From: SG-bin9 sp049323835
GTDB taxonomy: Bacteria; Pseudomonadota; Alphaproteobacteria; Rhizobiales; Xanthobacteraceae
Length of the DNA stretch: 36,748 nucleotides
Assembly (NCBI GenBank): GCA_049323835.1
Contig: JBMOOJ010000012.1
Span: 1-36,748, forward strand
Direction: 5' to 3'
The notes below the pieces were generated by a model. The model worked only from the letters and a program-made list of their open reading frames with translations. It was not told the origin of the DNA and ran no database searches. Positions within the stretch are counted from its first letter, which is position 1. Each line of letters starts with the position of its first letter. The position numbers were made by a program, and so were the translations under genes. Shown here piece after piece: positions 15,222 to 23,581 of this stretch.

Positions 15222-15839
15222 TTACCTGGCGGTGACGTTGTCTTCGAGACTGTCGGCGAGCTGCGCGTGGGTGAACTCGATCGCGAAGCCTTCTTCGAGG
15301 TGGCGGACCACCTTCGCCTGCACCCGGCCGAGCGTCACGCGGCTTCCGACCGGCGGCTTTTTCTCCGCCGAGACCGCGGCGCCCGACAGCGACAGGTCGA
15401 TGATGCGGCACTGGACGCGGACGCCGTCCTCGAGTTCGAGCACGGCGAGCGGGTTGCGCGGCACGATACGATCGTGGCGGCGGTCCTCGGGAAGGTTAAG
15501 AATTTGCCGGTTGGCGAGCCAGGTGAGCTGCGCGGCGAGCTTGTCGCGCTTGCGCGGCGTCGCGCCGACCGTCATGGCGAAGCCGTTGTCGATGATGCGG
15601 GCGATTTTGCCCTCAACCCGGCCGATATGGTCGAGATAGGCGACGACCCGTTCGCCGACATTGCCGATGCCGGGCCCGAGCAGGGCGAGGCCGCCCGGCG
15701 ACATGTTGATCACCTGGCAGGGGAATTCGCGCCGGTCGGCCAGCATGTAGCGGCCAAGCAGATGCACCTTCACCCGCTGGAAGCGGCGTTTGTCCTCGGT
15801 CGAGGGCGGGTACGATTTTTGTTGTTGCGCAAAGGCCAT
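15222..15839 (-). CDS. Tandem PilZ-domain protein
   Basis: A 205-residue protein with two PilZ-like halves. The first (about 15-95) has DKRRFQRVKV and INMSPGGLAL, matching the c-di-GMP signature RxxxR plus D/NxSxxG. The second (about 120-200) has RHDRIVPRNPL and IIDLSLSGAAVS. Both therefore retain the ligand motifs. ATG 15839 is chosen because upstream residues are not PilZ-like; an in-frame ATG at 15869 is an alternative. It lies behind the PAS_5 gene in the same direction with a 104-base gap. It likely senses c-di-GMP, as made or degraded by enzymes like the GGDEF-EAL protein at 21097. Confidence 0.85.
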   Translation of the reverse strand: MAFAQQQKSYPPSTEDKRRFQRVKVHLLGRYMLADRREFPCQVINMSPGGLALLGPGIGNVGERVVAYLDHIGRVEGKIARIIDNGFAMTVGATPRKRDKLAAQLTWLANRQILNLPEDRRHDRIVPRNPLAVLELEDGVRVQCRIIDLSLSGAAVSAEKKPPVGSRVTLGRVQAKVVRHLEEGFAIEFTHAQLADSLEDNVTAR

Positions 15840-15889
15840 TGCCACCACACCGACGTCTTCGGTCAGCATAAACCCTAGGGTCGGCAGGG

Positions 15890-15904
15890 TTAACGTGGCG
15901 TTAG
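15890..15904 (-). promoter_or_regulatory. Near-consensus CtrA box before the PilZ gene
   Basis: TTAACGTGGCGTTAG on the plus strand departs from TTAA-N7-TTAA at one base. It is 51 bases upstream of the PilZ start codon, a plausible promoter position. Motif evidence only. Confidence 0.4.
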
Positions 15905-15943
15905 CAAGTTGCAGATGCGGCCGCAGGTTGCGGCGGCAAAACC

Positions 15944-16495
15944 CTACCGGAAGCCTTCGTAGACGGTGAAGCCGCGCAGCGTGGCCCAGCGCCGCATCAT
16001 CCGCGGCGACACGAGCCGCGGCGGATGGATATGCCGCCATGTGGTGAGCTGAAACGATGTCAGCGGCAGTGTGCCCTGCTCGAACGGCACGAGAATGCCG
16101 GTCAGACTTGTCGGCGTGTGCGCCCGGGCGCTGAACGGCAGCAGCAGCAATTCCATCGGAACGGTGCGTCCGTCCGCCGCGGCCGCGGTGACGCCGGCGA
16201 TCGTCGGCAGCGTTTCGTCGGCGACGACAGCCACGAGATCGGCAACCTCGGTCCGGCTCGCGCCCTCGAACAGCGCAGTAAAGCTTTCGTTCTTGAGATC
16301 CCGGCCGGTCAGCGCGCAGACCCGCGTGCCGGCGACCCGGAACGGGTACTCCGGGGTATCGGTCGCGAGCACGAACACGTCGGCGAGCAGGTGACGCACC
16401 GGCTCCGGGGCGAGGTCGACCCGGTCGGGGGCCAGCGCCGTCCCGCGGGCCTGATCCCAGTGTGCGAAGAACTCACGTGTAGCGACGTGTTTCAT
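15944..16495 (-). CDS. PAS_5 single-domain PAS protein (MopJ-like)
   Basis: A 183-residue protein of the PAS_5 family, a PAS-fold group that includes Caulobacter MopJ, a polar regulator of the CtrA cell-cycle circuit. Family features are the opening TREFFAHWDQARG (6-18), APEPVRHLLADVFVL, the PFRVAGTRVCALTGRDLKN core and LLLPFSARAH. No output domain is present. I chose ATG 16495, since the longer frame upstream is not family-like. An exact TTAA-N7-TTAA box lies about 150 bases upstream, and a PilZ gene follows, which supports a cell-cycle or c-di-GMP role by inference. Confidence 0.85.
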   Translation of the reverse strand: MKHVATREFFAHWDQARGTALAPDRVDLAPEPVRHLLADVFVLATDTPEYPFRVAGTRVCALTGRDLKNESFTALFEGASRTEVADLVAVVADETLPTIAGVTAAAADGRTVPMELLLLPFSARAHTPTSLTGILVPFEQGTLPLTSFQLTTWRHIHPPRLVSPRMMRRWATLRGFTVYEGFR

Positions 16496-16641
16496 GACAG
16501 TCCTGACCGGACCGCACCTTCCATGGGACAGGTCTGTCCCGTTTTCTGGCGCGGACGCCTCCTCTGTTGTTGTGCAGAAGCGGCTTTGCACCGTCCATGC
16601 CGATCAGGCGGTTTGGCTTTTCCGGACCCGCCTTTGTGGCG

Positions 16642-16656
16642 TTAACGTTAAATTAA
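16642..16656. promoter_or_regulatory. Candidate CtrA-binding box
   Basis: TTAACGTTAAATTAA matches TTAA-N7-TTAA exactly and includes an extra internal TTAA. It is 147 bases upstream of the PAS_5 start (minus strand) and also at the head of the gene-free plus-strand stretch that ends in the terminator at 16886. It could drive either. Confidence 0.5.
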
Positions 16657-16885
16657 CTATGCGGTTGGGGGTTCTCCCGACCCTCGCTAGTGTCCATCCA
16701 CCTCAACGCCCCGGCTTTTTCTCCAAGGGGCCGGCGGCTGAGCGAACACTTCAAGGCTGGCGTCGAACAGTCCGGTTGGGTTGCGGGGAGGGGTGGGGGT
16801 GCCGATTTTCCGCGGCAACCTCGGAGATGCCGCAAACTGGTATTGCGTATGTGGCGTCGCTCCGCGCCGAAAAACCGGCGAATGG
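16657..16885 (+). ncRNA. Possible small RNA or leader region, unidentified
   Basis: The 509 bases between the PAS_5 and rhomboid genes hold no convincing protein gene, although several short frames exist. This stretch lies between a CtrA-type box and a strong plus-strand terminator with no plus-strand gene before it. It can form local hairpins, for example GCGGC (about 16821-16825) with GCCGC (about 16838-16842). I recognise none of 6S, tmRNA, RNase P or SRP RNA. A short transcript is an inference from the orphan terminator. Confidence 0.3.
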
Positions 16886-16916
16886 AAAGGGAGGGTGGCA
16901 ACGCCCTCCCTTTTTT
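16886..16916 (+). terminator. Strong rho-independent terminator without an upstream gene
   Basis: GGGAGGG (16889-16895) pairs with CCCTCCC (16904-16910), extended by A-T pairs, with an 8-base loop and six T at 16911-16916. It points along the plus strand, where no protein gene ends upstream. It lies 89 bases before the rhomboid start. Confidence 0.85.
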
Positions 16917-17004
16917 CTTGGCCGGACGGGTCCGTCCGCTTGCCTAAGCCGAGCCGAGCCGCCTATGTGGCAGTGCCGCACGGGTGCGGCGAGGCTGGTG
17001 ATTC

Positions 17005-17757
17005 TTGAATTCCCCGCGTGAGCCGATCTTCAGTCTTCCGGGAGCCATGACCGCACTGGTCATGCTGCTGATCGGGATTCATGCGGTGCGCGCCTTGCTG
17101 CCGGCCAATCTCGATCTGCAGGCGATCTGGCTGTTCGGATTTATTCCGGCGCGCTACGACACCAGCGTTTTTCACGGACAGTTTCCCGGCGGCATGGGCG
17201 CGAACGTCTGGACGTTCGTCACCTATGCGCTGCTGCATGCCGATCTAAGCCACATCGCCTTCAACATTCTCTGGTTCCTGCCGTTCGGCAGCGCGGTGGC
17301 GCGGCGTTTCGGACCATTGCGCTTCTTTACCTTCATGGCGGTGACGGCGGTTGCGGGGGCGGCTGCGCATCTGCTCACCCATGCAGGCGAGGTCGCGCCG
17401 ATGATCGGCGCGTCGGCCGCGGTGTCCGGTGCGATGGCGGCTGCGATCCGCTTCGCCTTCGCGCGCGGCAGTTTCCTGTCGTTCCGCCGCCGCAATGCCG
17501 ACGCGGATGCGGCCGCACATGTGCCGGCGCTGCCGCTGTGGCGTTCGCTGCGCAATCCGCGGGTGCTGGGTTTTCTCGCCGTGTGGTTCGGCATCAACAT
17601 CATCTTCGGCATGGGCGCGATCGCGATCGGCGCGCCGCAGAGCATCGCCTGGCAGGCACACATCGGCGGCTTCGCGGCGGGACTTCTGCTGTTCTCGCTG
17701 TTCGATCCGGTCGAAGAGGACGACGGCGAGCCGGCGCACGTTTCCGATCGCGGCTAA
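17005..17757 (+). CDS. Rhomboid-family intramembrane serine protease
   Basis: A 250-residue polytopic protein with six or more hydrophobic segments. The catalytic dyad is Ser137 in IGASAAVSGAM and His219 in WQAHIGGF. HIAFN (83-87) is the HxxxN motif of helix 2. The residue after the catalytic Ser is Ala rather than the usual Gly, a modest deviation. The protein ends in an acidic cytoplasmic tail (EEDDGEP). The start is TTG at 17005, because an in-frame stop lies just upstream at 16999 and GAGG is at 16991-16994; ATG at 17047 is the alternative. Substrates are unknown. Confidence 0.9.
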   Translation: MNSPREPIFSLPGAMTALVMLLIGIHAVRALLPANLDLQAIWLFGFIPARYDTSVFHGQFPGGMGANVWTFVTYALLHADLSHIAFNILWFLPFGSAVARRFGPLRFFTFMAVTAVAGAAAHLLTHAGEVAPMIGASAAVSGAMAAAIRFAFARGSFLSFRRRNADADAAAHVPALPLWRSLRNPRVLGFLAVWFGINIIFGMGAIAIGAPQSIAWQAHIGGFAAGLLLFSLFDPVEEDDGEPAHVSDRG

Positions 17758-18084
17758 TTCTGCCGCACCCAGCCGCGCTTGCCGATGCAGGCGAATTGTT
17801 CCATCATCGCTGACGTTGATGCATATGCGAGGCCATCGCCTCGCGCTGCAGCACGATGACGTATGACATGTGAAGTGTCGCATGTGACGCATCGCTTCAG
17901 GCATTGAAGGAGGCAGGTCGGGCGGAGTTCGCGCGGGACCGGTTTCAATGCATAGCGGCTGCGCAGCCAAAGCAGCGCAACGAAGCCAGTTTTCGGCCGT
18001 TTTCGTCCCGCATCTTTTCACACGTGGTTTCGGATATCTCACGAATCTCCGGCCGCAGTCCGGCCGGTTGCTGGGAGGGCGACA
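17758..18084. other. Intergenic region before the CBS gene
   Basis: About 327 bases with no gene I can support. A 64-codon minus-strand frame (17754-17948) shows no family likeness. Short inverted elements such as GCATATGC-like and ACATGT/GCATGTGA occur around 17822-17890. The ribosome site GGGAGGG at 18074-18080 belongs to the CBS gene. The promoter for that gene should be here. Confidence 0.45.
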
Positions 18085-18513
18085 ATGACGGTGAAGGCAA
18101 TTCTCGGCGCGAAGGGCAGTCAGGTCATCTCGGTCAAGCCGGATGACAAACTGTCGGCGGCGGTGAAGCTTCTGGCGGAGCGGCGGATCGGCGCCGTGCT
18201 GGTGATGACCGACCGGCACATGGACGGCATTCTCTCCGAGCGCGACATCGTGCGCGTGCTCGGCGAGCGCGGCGCGGGCGTGCTCGACGAACCGGTGAGC
18301 GCGGTGATGACGCGCAAGGTCGTCACCTGCAAGAGCAGCGACACCGTGAGCATGCTGATGGAGCGCATGACGGCCGGAAAATTCCGCCATCTGCCGGTTG
18401 TCGAGAACGATGTGGTGATCGGTCTCATCTCGATCGGCGATGTGGTGAAGTCGCGCGTGCAGGAATACGAGCGCGAGCAGGAAGCGCTGCGCGACTACAT
18501 CAAGACGGCGTGA
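18085..18513 (+). CDS. CBS-domain pair protein
   Basis: A 142-residue protein made of two CBS motifs forming one Bateman module: the first about 10-65 (VISVKPDDKLSAAVKLLAERRIGAVLVM, DGILSERDIVRVL) and the second about 75-130 (VMTRKVVTCKSSDTVSMLMERMTAGKFRHLPVV, VIGLISIGDVV). A charged helical tail follows. Stand-alone CBS pairs bind adenosyl ligands such as AMP, ATP or NAD and regulate other proteins; the partner is not evident here. The start is supported by GGGAGGG 4 bases upstream. A family A repeat follows the stop. Confidence 0.93.
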   Translation: MTVKAILGAKGSQVISVKPDDKLSAAVKLLAERRIGAVLVMTDRHMDGILSERDIVRVLGERGAGVLDEPVSAVMTRKVVTCKSSDTVSMLMERMTAGKFRHLPVVENDVVIGLISIGDVVKSRVQEYEREQEALRDYIKTA

Positions 18514-18547
18514 GGTCATCCGGGCGGCGTCGACTGCCCGACATACT

Positions 18548-18635
18548 CGTCATGGCCGGGCTTGACCCGGCCATCCATCTTACTTCGAGCGGTGCATCTT
18601 GAAGATGGATCACCGGGTCAAGCCCGGTGATGACG
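18548..18635. repeat. Intergenic palindromic repeat, family A (copy A8)
   Basis: An 88-base unit, CGTCATGGCCGGGCTTGACC to GGTCAAGCCCGGTGATGACG, with central ATCCATCTT / AAGATGGAT. It separates the convergent CBS and patatin genes and may serve both as a bidirectional 3' hairpin. Confidence 0.87.
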
Positions 18636-18652
18636 AAGTATCCAGGACGAAT

Positions 18653-19687
18653 TTACGGCGTCGTGCTCTGGCCGGTGCCGGGCGTGTTGCTCGCCACCGG
18701 CGCGACGATCTGGATCGCTTCCTGGATCGATTCGATGGCGCGCTCCGCCGCACGGGCGCCATGCGCCATCGTTTCCTCGGCGCGATGGAAATCGAACCAG
18801 CCGATGCGCCCGACCCGCGGCGAGATCAATACGTCCGGCGGATCGCCGGCGAGCCGCGCGCGCGTGATGCGGTCCTGCATGATGTTGAAGGCATCGACCA
18901 TCACGGTCGAGATGCCGGGACGCCCGGCTGAGCCGAAGAACTCGCGCTTCACCGTCTTCTCGGCGGAAAAGAAGCGGAAGCCGCGCTTCGGTTCGGCGAC
19001 GCTGACCTCGGCTTGCGGCAAATCCGGCATCGTGCCGTGCGCGGCGATGGTCGCGCCGTGGCCGCCGACGTCGGTCGAGACGTTGGCGGCGATGACGATC
19101 TCCGCGCCGAGCGCGCGCGCCGCCGACACCGGCACCGGATTGACCAGCGCGCCGTCAACCAGCCAGCGGTCGGCGATCAGCATCGGCTCGAAGATGCCGG
19201 GCAGGGCGTAGGACGCGCGCAGCGCATCCACCAGCCGGCCGCGGTTGAGCCAGATCTCGTGACCGGTTTTCACCTCGGTCGCGATCGCCGCGAATTTCAT
19301 CGGCAGCTCCTCGATCAGCATCTTGCCGAACGACGCCTCGAGCTGGGCAGCGAGCTTGCCGCCGCCGATCAGACCCGAACCGTTGAGGCGGATATCGAGG
19401 TAGCTCAGGATGTTGCGTGGCTGCAGGCTGCGCGCCCAGTCTTCCAGCGTATCGAGGTGTCCGCCGGCATAGGAGGCGCCGACGACCGCGCCGATCGATG
19501 TGCCGACGACGATGTCGGGAACGATGCCGTTGGCCAGCAGCGTGCGGATGATGCCGATGTGCGCGAAGCCGCGCGCCGCGCCGCCGCCGAGTGCGAGGCC
19601 AATGGCGGGCCGGCGCGAATTTGGGGGAATGGCCTCGGTGCCGGCGGTCACACTGCCTTGTCCAAACCTGATCAATCCTTCCAGCAA
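18653..19687 (-). CDS. Patatin-like phospholipase (RssA type)
   Basis: A 344-residue patatin-family protein. It has the oxyanion loop GGGAARG (34-40), the nucleophile elbow GTSIG (62-66, Ser64) and the catalytic Asp178 in DGALVNPVPV, which form the Ser-Asp dyad. The NPVPVSAARALGAEIVIAANV segment is typical of bacterial RssA-type members. The C-terminal 120 residues are less conserved and may bind membranes. It likely hydrolyses acyl esters of phospholipids. It is transcribed divergently from the secreted-protein gene. Confidence 0.92.
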   Translation of the reverse strand: MLEGLIRFGQGSVTAGTEAIPPNSRRPAIGLALGGGAARGFAHIGIIRTLLANGIVPDIVVGTSIGAVVGASYAGGHLDTLEDWARSLQPRNILSYLDIRLNGSGLIGGGKLAAQLEASFGKMLIEELPMKFAAIATEVKTGHEIWLNRGRLVDALRASYALPGIFEPMLIADRWLVDGALVNPVPVSAARALGAEIVIAANVSTDVGGHGATIAAHGTMPDLPQAEVSVAEPKRGFRFFSAEKTVKREFFGSAGRPGISTVMVDAFNIMQDRITRARLAGDPPDVLISPRVGRIGWFDFHRAEETMAHGARAAERAIESIQEAIQIVAPVASNTPGTGQSTTP

Positions 19688-19890
19688 CGTCCGTTCTCCA
19701 CCAATCCGACGGTGGTAAGTTCCGGACCGCCGCTATGTTCCACGGGCCGGTTATACCGTTCCGGTCAAGCCAATGAGCGGGAATCGTGCCCTTATTCTGG
19801 CAATCCAGCTATCGGCCGGACATGACGGACGGGCGACAGCGCCGCCGGATAGGCTTGAATTTGCCGCGTTTTCGGTGAAAAACCCGGACG

Positions 19891-20952
19891 ATGACAGCAG
19901 CGGGGCGACTCCTTTCGGGTGCCAAGCCTTTAACGGCTTGGCGGGGCATGGCCGGAGCGGCCGTGCTCGCGCTTGCTCTCGCAATGCCGGGCCCTGCCGC
20001 AGCCCAGTTCTTTTCCGATCGTCCCGCGCCCATTCCACCGGCTCCGGTCCCGGAGGCGCCGGGCGGGGCGATCAGCCTCGCGCCGCCATCCGGTCCCGGA
20101 TCCGGCCCAAGCGTGCCGACCCAGGGCCTGCCGCCTCCGCTCGTCCAGGCCCCGCCGGCCGTCGCGCCGCTCGCGCCGGCGCTCGCTCCAAACCAGGGCG
20201 TGCTGGCGCTGACCGCGAAGTTCGGCAAGGACCTGCCGGTCATCACCAACGGATTGATCTGGCGCATCTACTCCGATCGCCCTGATCCCGCGACCGGTCA
20301 GTTCAAGCTGGTTCGCGAGGAGCGTTCGCCAACGCCCAACATCGTGCTGCCGCCCGGCGGCTATGTGGTGCACGCGGCGCTCGGTCTCGTCAGCGCGGTG
20401 CGGCCGGTGACGCTGAAGCAAGAGACCATCCGGGAGTCGTTCGAACTTCCCGCCGGTGGCCTGCGCATCGAGGGGCGCGTCGGCACCTCGCGCATTCCGC
20501 AAGGGCAGATCACGTTCAGCGTGTTCAAGGGCAGCCAGTTCGAGGTTGGCGAGCGCGCGCCGGTCGCCTCGAATATTCCCGCCGCCGACGTGGTGCTGCT
20601 GCCCGAGGGCACCTACTACATCATCTCGAACTACGGCGACGCCAACTCGGTGGTGCGCTCCGACATCCGCGTCACCGCAGGCAAGCTCACCGACGTCACC
20701 GTCACGCATCGTGCGGCGGTGATCACCCTGAAACTTGTCAGCGAACGCGGCGGCGAAGCGCTCGCCAACACCGCATGGTCGGTGATCAGCCCGGCCGGCG
20801 ACGTGATCAAGGAATCGACCGGCGCGTTTCCGCGCGTCATCCTCTCGGAAGGCGAGTACCGCGCGATTGCGCGCAACGAAGGCAAGACGTTCGAGCGGCC
20901 CTTCAACGTCGTCAACGGCGTCGACGGCGAGATCGTCGTCACCGCGAGATAA
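19891..20952 (+). CDS. Secreted proline-rich and beta-rich protein of unknown function
   Basis: A 353-residue protein. A signal peptide spans about residues 1-38 (hydrophobic AVLALALAMPGPAAA, cut before QFF); an in-frame ATG at residue 20 is an alternative start. Residues 40-100 are Pro/Ala-rich and probably disordered. Residues about 100-353 form repeated beta-strand units, with segments such as PGGYVVHAALG, PEGTYYIISNYGD and SEGEYRAIARNEG spaced about 90 residues apart and resembling each other. This suggests two or three Ig-like or carboxypeptidase-regulatory-like domains. It should be periplasmic or surface-exposed. No function is assigned. Confidence 0.78.
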   Translation: MTAAGRLLSGAKPLTAWRGMAGAAVLALALAMPGPAAAQFFSDRPAPIPPAPVPEAPGGAISLAPPSGPGSGPSVPTQGLPPPLVQAPPAVAPLAPALAPNQGVLALTAKFGKDLPVITNGLIWRIYSDRPDPATGQFKLVREERSPTPNIVLPPGGYVVHAALGLVSAVRPVTLKQETIRESFELPAGGLRIEGRVGTSRIPQGQITFSVFKGSQFEVGERAPVASNIPAADVVLLPEGTYYIISNYGDANSVVRSDIRVTAGKLTDVTVTHRAAVITLKLVSERGGEALANTAWSVISPAGDVIKESTGAFPRVILSEGEYRAIARNEGKTFERPFNVVNGVDGEIVVTAR

Positions 20953-21096
20953 AACTGTCACAGTCTCTAATCCGCACTAACCCTCATCGCAGATTGTCCT
21001 GAGCTGCCTCGGCATCTTCGCGCCCCGGCGCCGCAACTTTACGCTGCATTAATCCGCGCATCATCTGATCGCGCCGGGAACCCGGTGGAGTGATCG

Positions 21097-23565
21097 ATGC
21101 GTAAGAGTGCGCTCGCGACAGAACAAAAAGATGCGGTGATGCTGTTCAATGACCTCGCTGTCCTTCAGCGCAAATGGCAGGCCGCGGTGCGATCGGATCG
21201 CGACCTTCCGCCCTACGAAGAAATCATGCTCGGGAGTCTCGGGCGGCTTGCCGATCACATCGCACTCCTGAAAAGCGGCGGACCCGCGTTCCACGTCGTC
21301 CGCGCCGGCCGCTACGTTCAGCAGTGGGCCGGGTCCGAAATGCACGATCAGCCGGTCGGCACGCTGCCGCCGGACTGCGCGCTGGCGTTTGCAGAGAGTG
21401 CCGCGTCGGCGCTGAAGAACCGCAAGCCCTATGCGGCGTCGGCGCATTGCGCACGCGAGGGCATGATGCGGGTCTACGACATCCTGGCGATGCCGATGCG
21501 CTCGCGCGGCGGCGGCGTCTTCGTCGCGGTCTACGTCAACGAGCACGGCACGCGCTTCAATCTGCTCGATACGATCGTCGGCGCCAGCGCGGAAGGCATC
21601 CTGTCGCTCGCGGCCGTGCGCAACGAACAGGGCCAGCCGTTCGATTTCCAGATCGTCTATCTCAACCGCGGCGCGTCCGATCTGCTGGCGACGCCGCCGG
21701 AAGCCTTGCAGTGGAGCCGGATCGGCAGCAGCGGGCATCAGCTCGGCGAACCCGCCGTGCTTTCGCGCCTGATCGAGGTGGTGGCCATGGGCGTCAGCCA
21801 GGCCTTCGAGGTGACGTGCGGCGAGCGCTGTCTGCGGCTGAGTGCGGCAGTGTTCGGCGATCTGATCTCGCTGACGCTGACCGACGTCACCGAACTGAAG
21901 CGGCGCGAGCGCTCGTCGCAACTGCTGTTCAGCGGCAACCCGATGCCGATGTGGCTGTTCGACGTGGCGACCACGGAGTTCATCGCCGTCAACGACGCCG
22001 CCGTCGATCACTACGGCTACGACCGCGCGAGCTTCCTCAGCAAGAAGCTGCGCGATATCTGGCCGCGCGACGAGTGGGAGGTGCACGGCGAGGCGCTGGG
22101 CAGGCTCGGCGAGTCCTATCATTCCGGCAACTGGCGGCATCTGAAGGCGGACGGCACGGAGATCGAGGTGCTGACCTTTGGCCGCCGCATGACGTTCGAG
22201 GGCCGCGATGCCTTCCTGGTCGCCGCCGTCGACATCACCGAGCGGCGCAAGGCGGAGGCGCGCGTCGCCTATCTCGCGCATCACGATGCGCTGACCGGCC
22301 TGCCGAACCGCGTGCTGTACCTCGATCGTCTCAAGGCCGCGCTGGAGCGCGCGCCGGCTGGCGGATCGCAGGTCGCGGTGTTGTGCGCCGACCTCGACCT
22401 GTTCAAGAACGTCAACGACTCGTTCGGCCATCCGGTTGGCGACCGGCTGCTCAAAATGGTTGCGGCGCGGCTGCGCGATGTGGCCGGCGTCAATCATCTC
22501 GTCGCGCGGCTCGGCGGCGACGAGTTCGCGATCGTGCTGGAGGTGGACGCGGCCGCCGCCGCCGCGGGCGCGCTGGCGGCGCGCTTGATCCGCGCGCTCA
22601 GCGAGCCCTACGATATCGATGGCATCGAGATTGTGATCGGCGCCAGCGTCGGCATCGCGGTGTCGCCGGGTGACGGCGTGACCAGCGACGAGCTGCTGCG
22701 CAACGCCGACATGGCGCTTTATCGCGCCAAGGCGGAAGGGCGCGGCGCGCAGTGTTTCTTCGAAAAGGACATGGACCGGCAGGCGCAGAAGCGGCGCGTC
22801 CTCGAAACCGATCTGCGCCGCGCGCTGGCGCAGGGCGAATTCCAGGTGCACTACCAGCCGCTGGTCGATGTTGCCGCGTACCGCATCGCCGGTTTCGAGG
22901 CGCTGCTGCGCTGGAAGCATCCGGAGAAGGGGATGATCTCGCCGGCCGAGTTCATTCCCGTCGCCGAGGACATCGGCCTGATCGGCCCGCTCGGCGAGTG
23001 GGTGCTGCGGCAGGCATGCGAGGAGGCCGCGCGCTGGCCGGCCGAAACCAGGATTGCCGTCAATCTTTCGCCCGTGCAGTTCCGCAACCGCAACCTGGTG
23101 CAGATCGTAATGACGGCGCTCGGCCGCTCGGGCCTCGCCGCGCATCGCCTCGAGCTCGAAATCACCGAGTCGCTGTTCCTCGACGACAGCGAAGCCAATT
23201 TGGCGACCTTGCATGCGCTGCGCGCGCTCGGCGTGCGCATTTCGATGGACGACTTCGGCACCGGCTATTCGTCGCTGAGTTACCTGCGCAGCTTCCCGTT
23301 CGACAAGATCAAGATCGACCGCTCGTTCGTGCGCGATCTGGCGAGCCGCCCGGACTGCGCCGCCATCGTGCGTGCGATCTCCGGGCTCGGCCGCAGCCTC
23401 AACATCACGACGACGGCGGAAGGCGTGGAGACGGCGGATCAGCTCGACCGGCTGCGCGCAGAGGGCTGTGACGAGGTGCAGGGCTTCCTGTTCAGTCCGG
23501 CATTGCCGGCGCAAGACCTCGCCGCGCTGTTTGCGAAGTTCGAGCAGGAGGTGCGGGCAGCCTGA
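21097..23565 (+). CDS. PAS-GGDEF-EAL c-di-GMP turnover protein
   Basis: An 822-residue hybrid signalling protein. Residues about 1-175 resemble a PAS-like sensor and about 180-265 a second one, followed by a clear PAS domain (about 270-385, ending DITERRKAEARV). The GGDEF domain (about 390-550) begins HHDALTGLPNR and has an intact GGDEF at 473-477; the upstream inhibitory RxxD site is absent. The EAL domain (about 575-815) begins EALLRW at 601 and keeps NLSPVQF, EITES, DDFGTG, KIDRSF, AEGVET and QGF. Both cyclase and phosphodiesterase activities therefore look possible. No membrane helix is present, so it should be cytoplasmic. Confidence 0.94.
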   Translation: MRKSALATEQKDAVMLFNDLAVLQRKWQAAVRSDRDLPPYEEIMLGSLGRLADHIALLKSGGPAFHVVRAGRYVQQWAGSEMHDQPVGTLPPDCALAFAESAASALKNRKPYAASAHCAREGMMRVYDILAMPMRSRGGGVFVAVYVNEHGTRFNLLDTIVGASAEGILSLAAVRNEQGQPFDFQIVYLNRGASDLLATPPEALQWSRIGSSGHQLGEPAVLSRLIEVVAMGVSQAFEVTCGERCLRLSAAVFGDLISLTLTDVTELKRRERSSQLLFSGNPMPMWLFDVATTEFIAVNDAAVDHYGYDRASFLSKKLRDIWPRDEWEVHGEALGRLGESYHSGNWRHLKADGTEIEVLTFGRRMTFEGRDAFLVAAVDITERRKAEARVAYLAHHDALTGLPNRVLYLDRLKAALERAPAGGSQVAVLCADLDLFKNVNDSFGHPVGDRLLKMVAARLRDVAGVNHLVARLGGDEFAIVLEVDAAAAAAGALAARLIRALSEPYDIDGIEIVIGASVGIAVSPGDGVTSDELLRNADMALYRAKAEGRGAQCFFEKDMDRQAQKRRVLETDLRRALAQGEFQVHYQPLVDVAAYRIAGFEALLRWKHPEKGMISPAEFIPVAEDIGLIGPLGEWVLRQACEEAARWPAETRIAVNLSPVQFRNRNLVQIVMTALGRSGLAAHRLELEITESLFLDDSEANLATLHALRALGVRISMDDFGTGYSSLSYLRSFPFDKIKIDRSFVRDLASRPDCAAIVRAISGLGRSLNITTTAEGVETADQLDRLRAEGCDEVQGFLFSPALPAQDLAALFAKFEQEVRAA

Positions 23566-23581
23566 TCGCGCCCGGCCATTG

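Noticed and set aside
16494..17021. 175-codon plus-strand frame across the PAS_5 to rhomboid gap
   Set aside because: It runs through the strong terminator at 16886-16916, has no family likeness, and its sequence looks like translated noncoding DNA.
17754..17948. 64-codon minus-strand frame between the rhomboid and CBS genes
   Set aside because: No ribosome site or family likeness that I can see; it would overlap the rhomboid stop. It could be a small protein or remnant, but nothing supports it.
21061..23514. 817-codon open frame on the minus strand opposite the GGDEF-EAL gene
   Set aside because: It is rich in Arg, Ala, His and Asp with no domain, and mirrors the third-position G/C bias of the real gene. 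Similar antisense frames exist opposite most long genes here.
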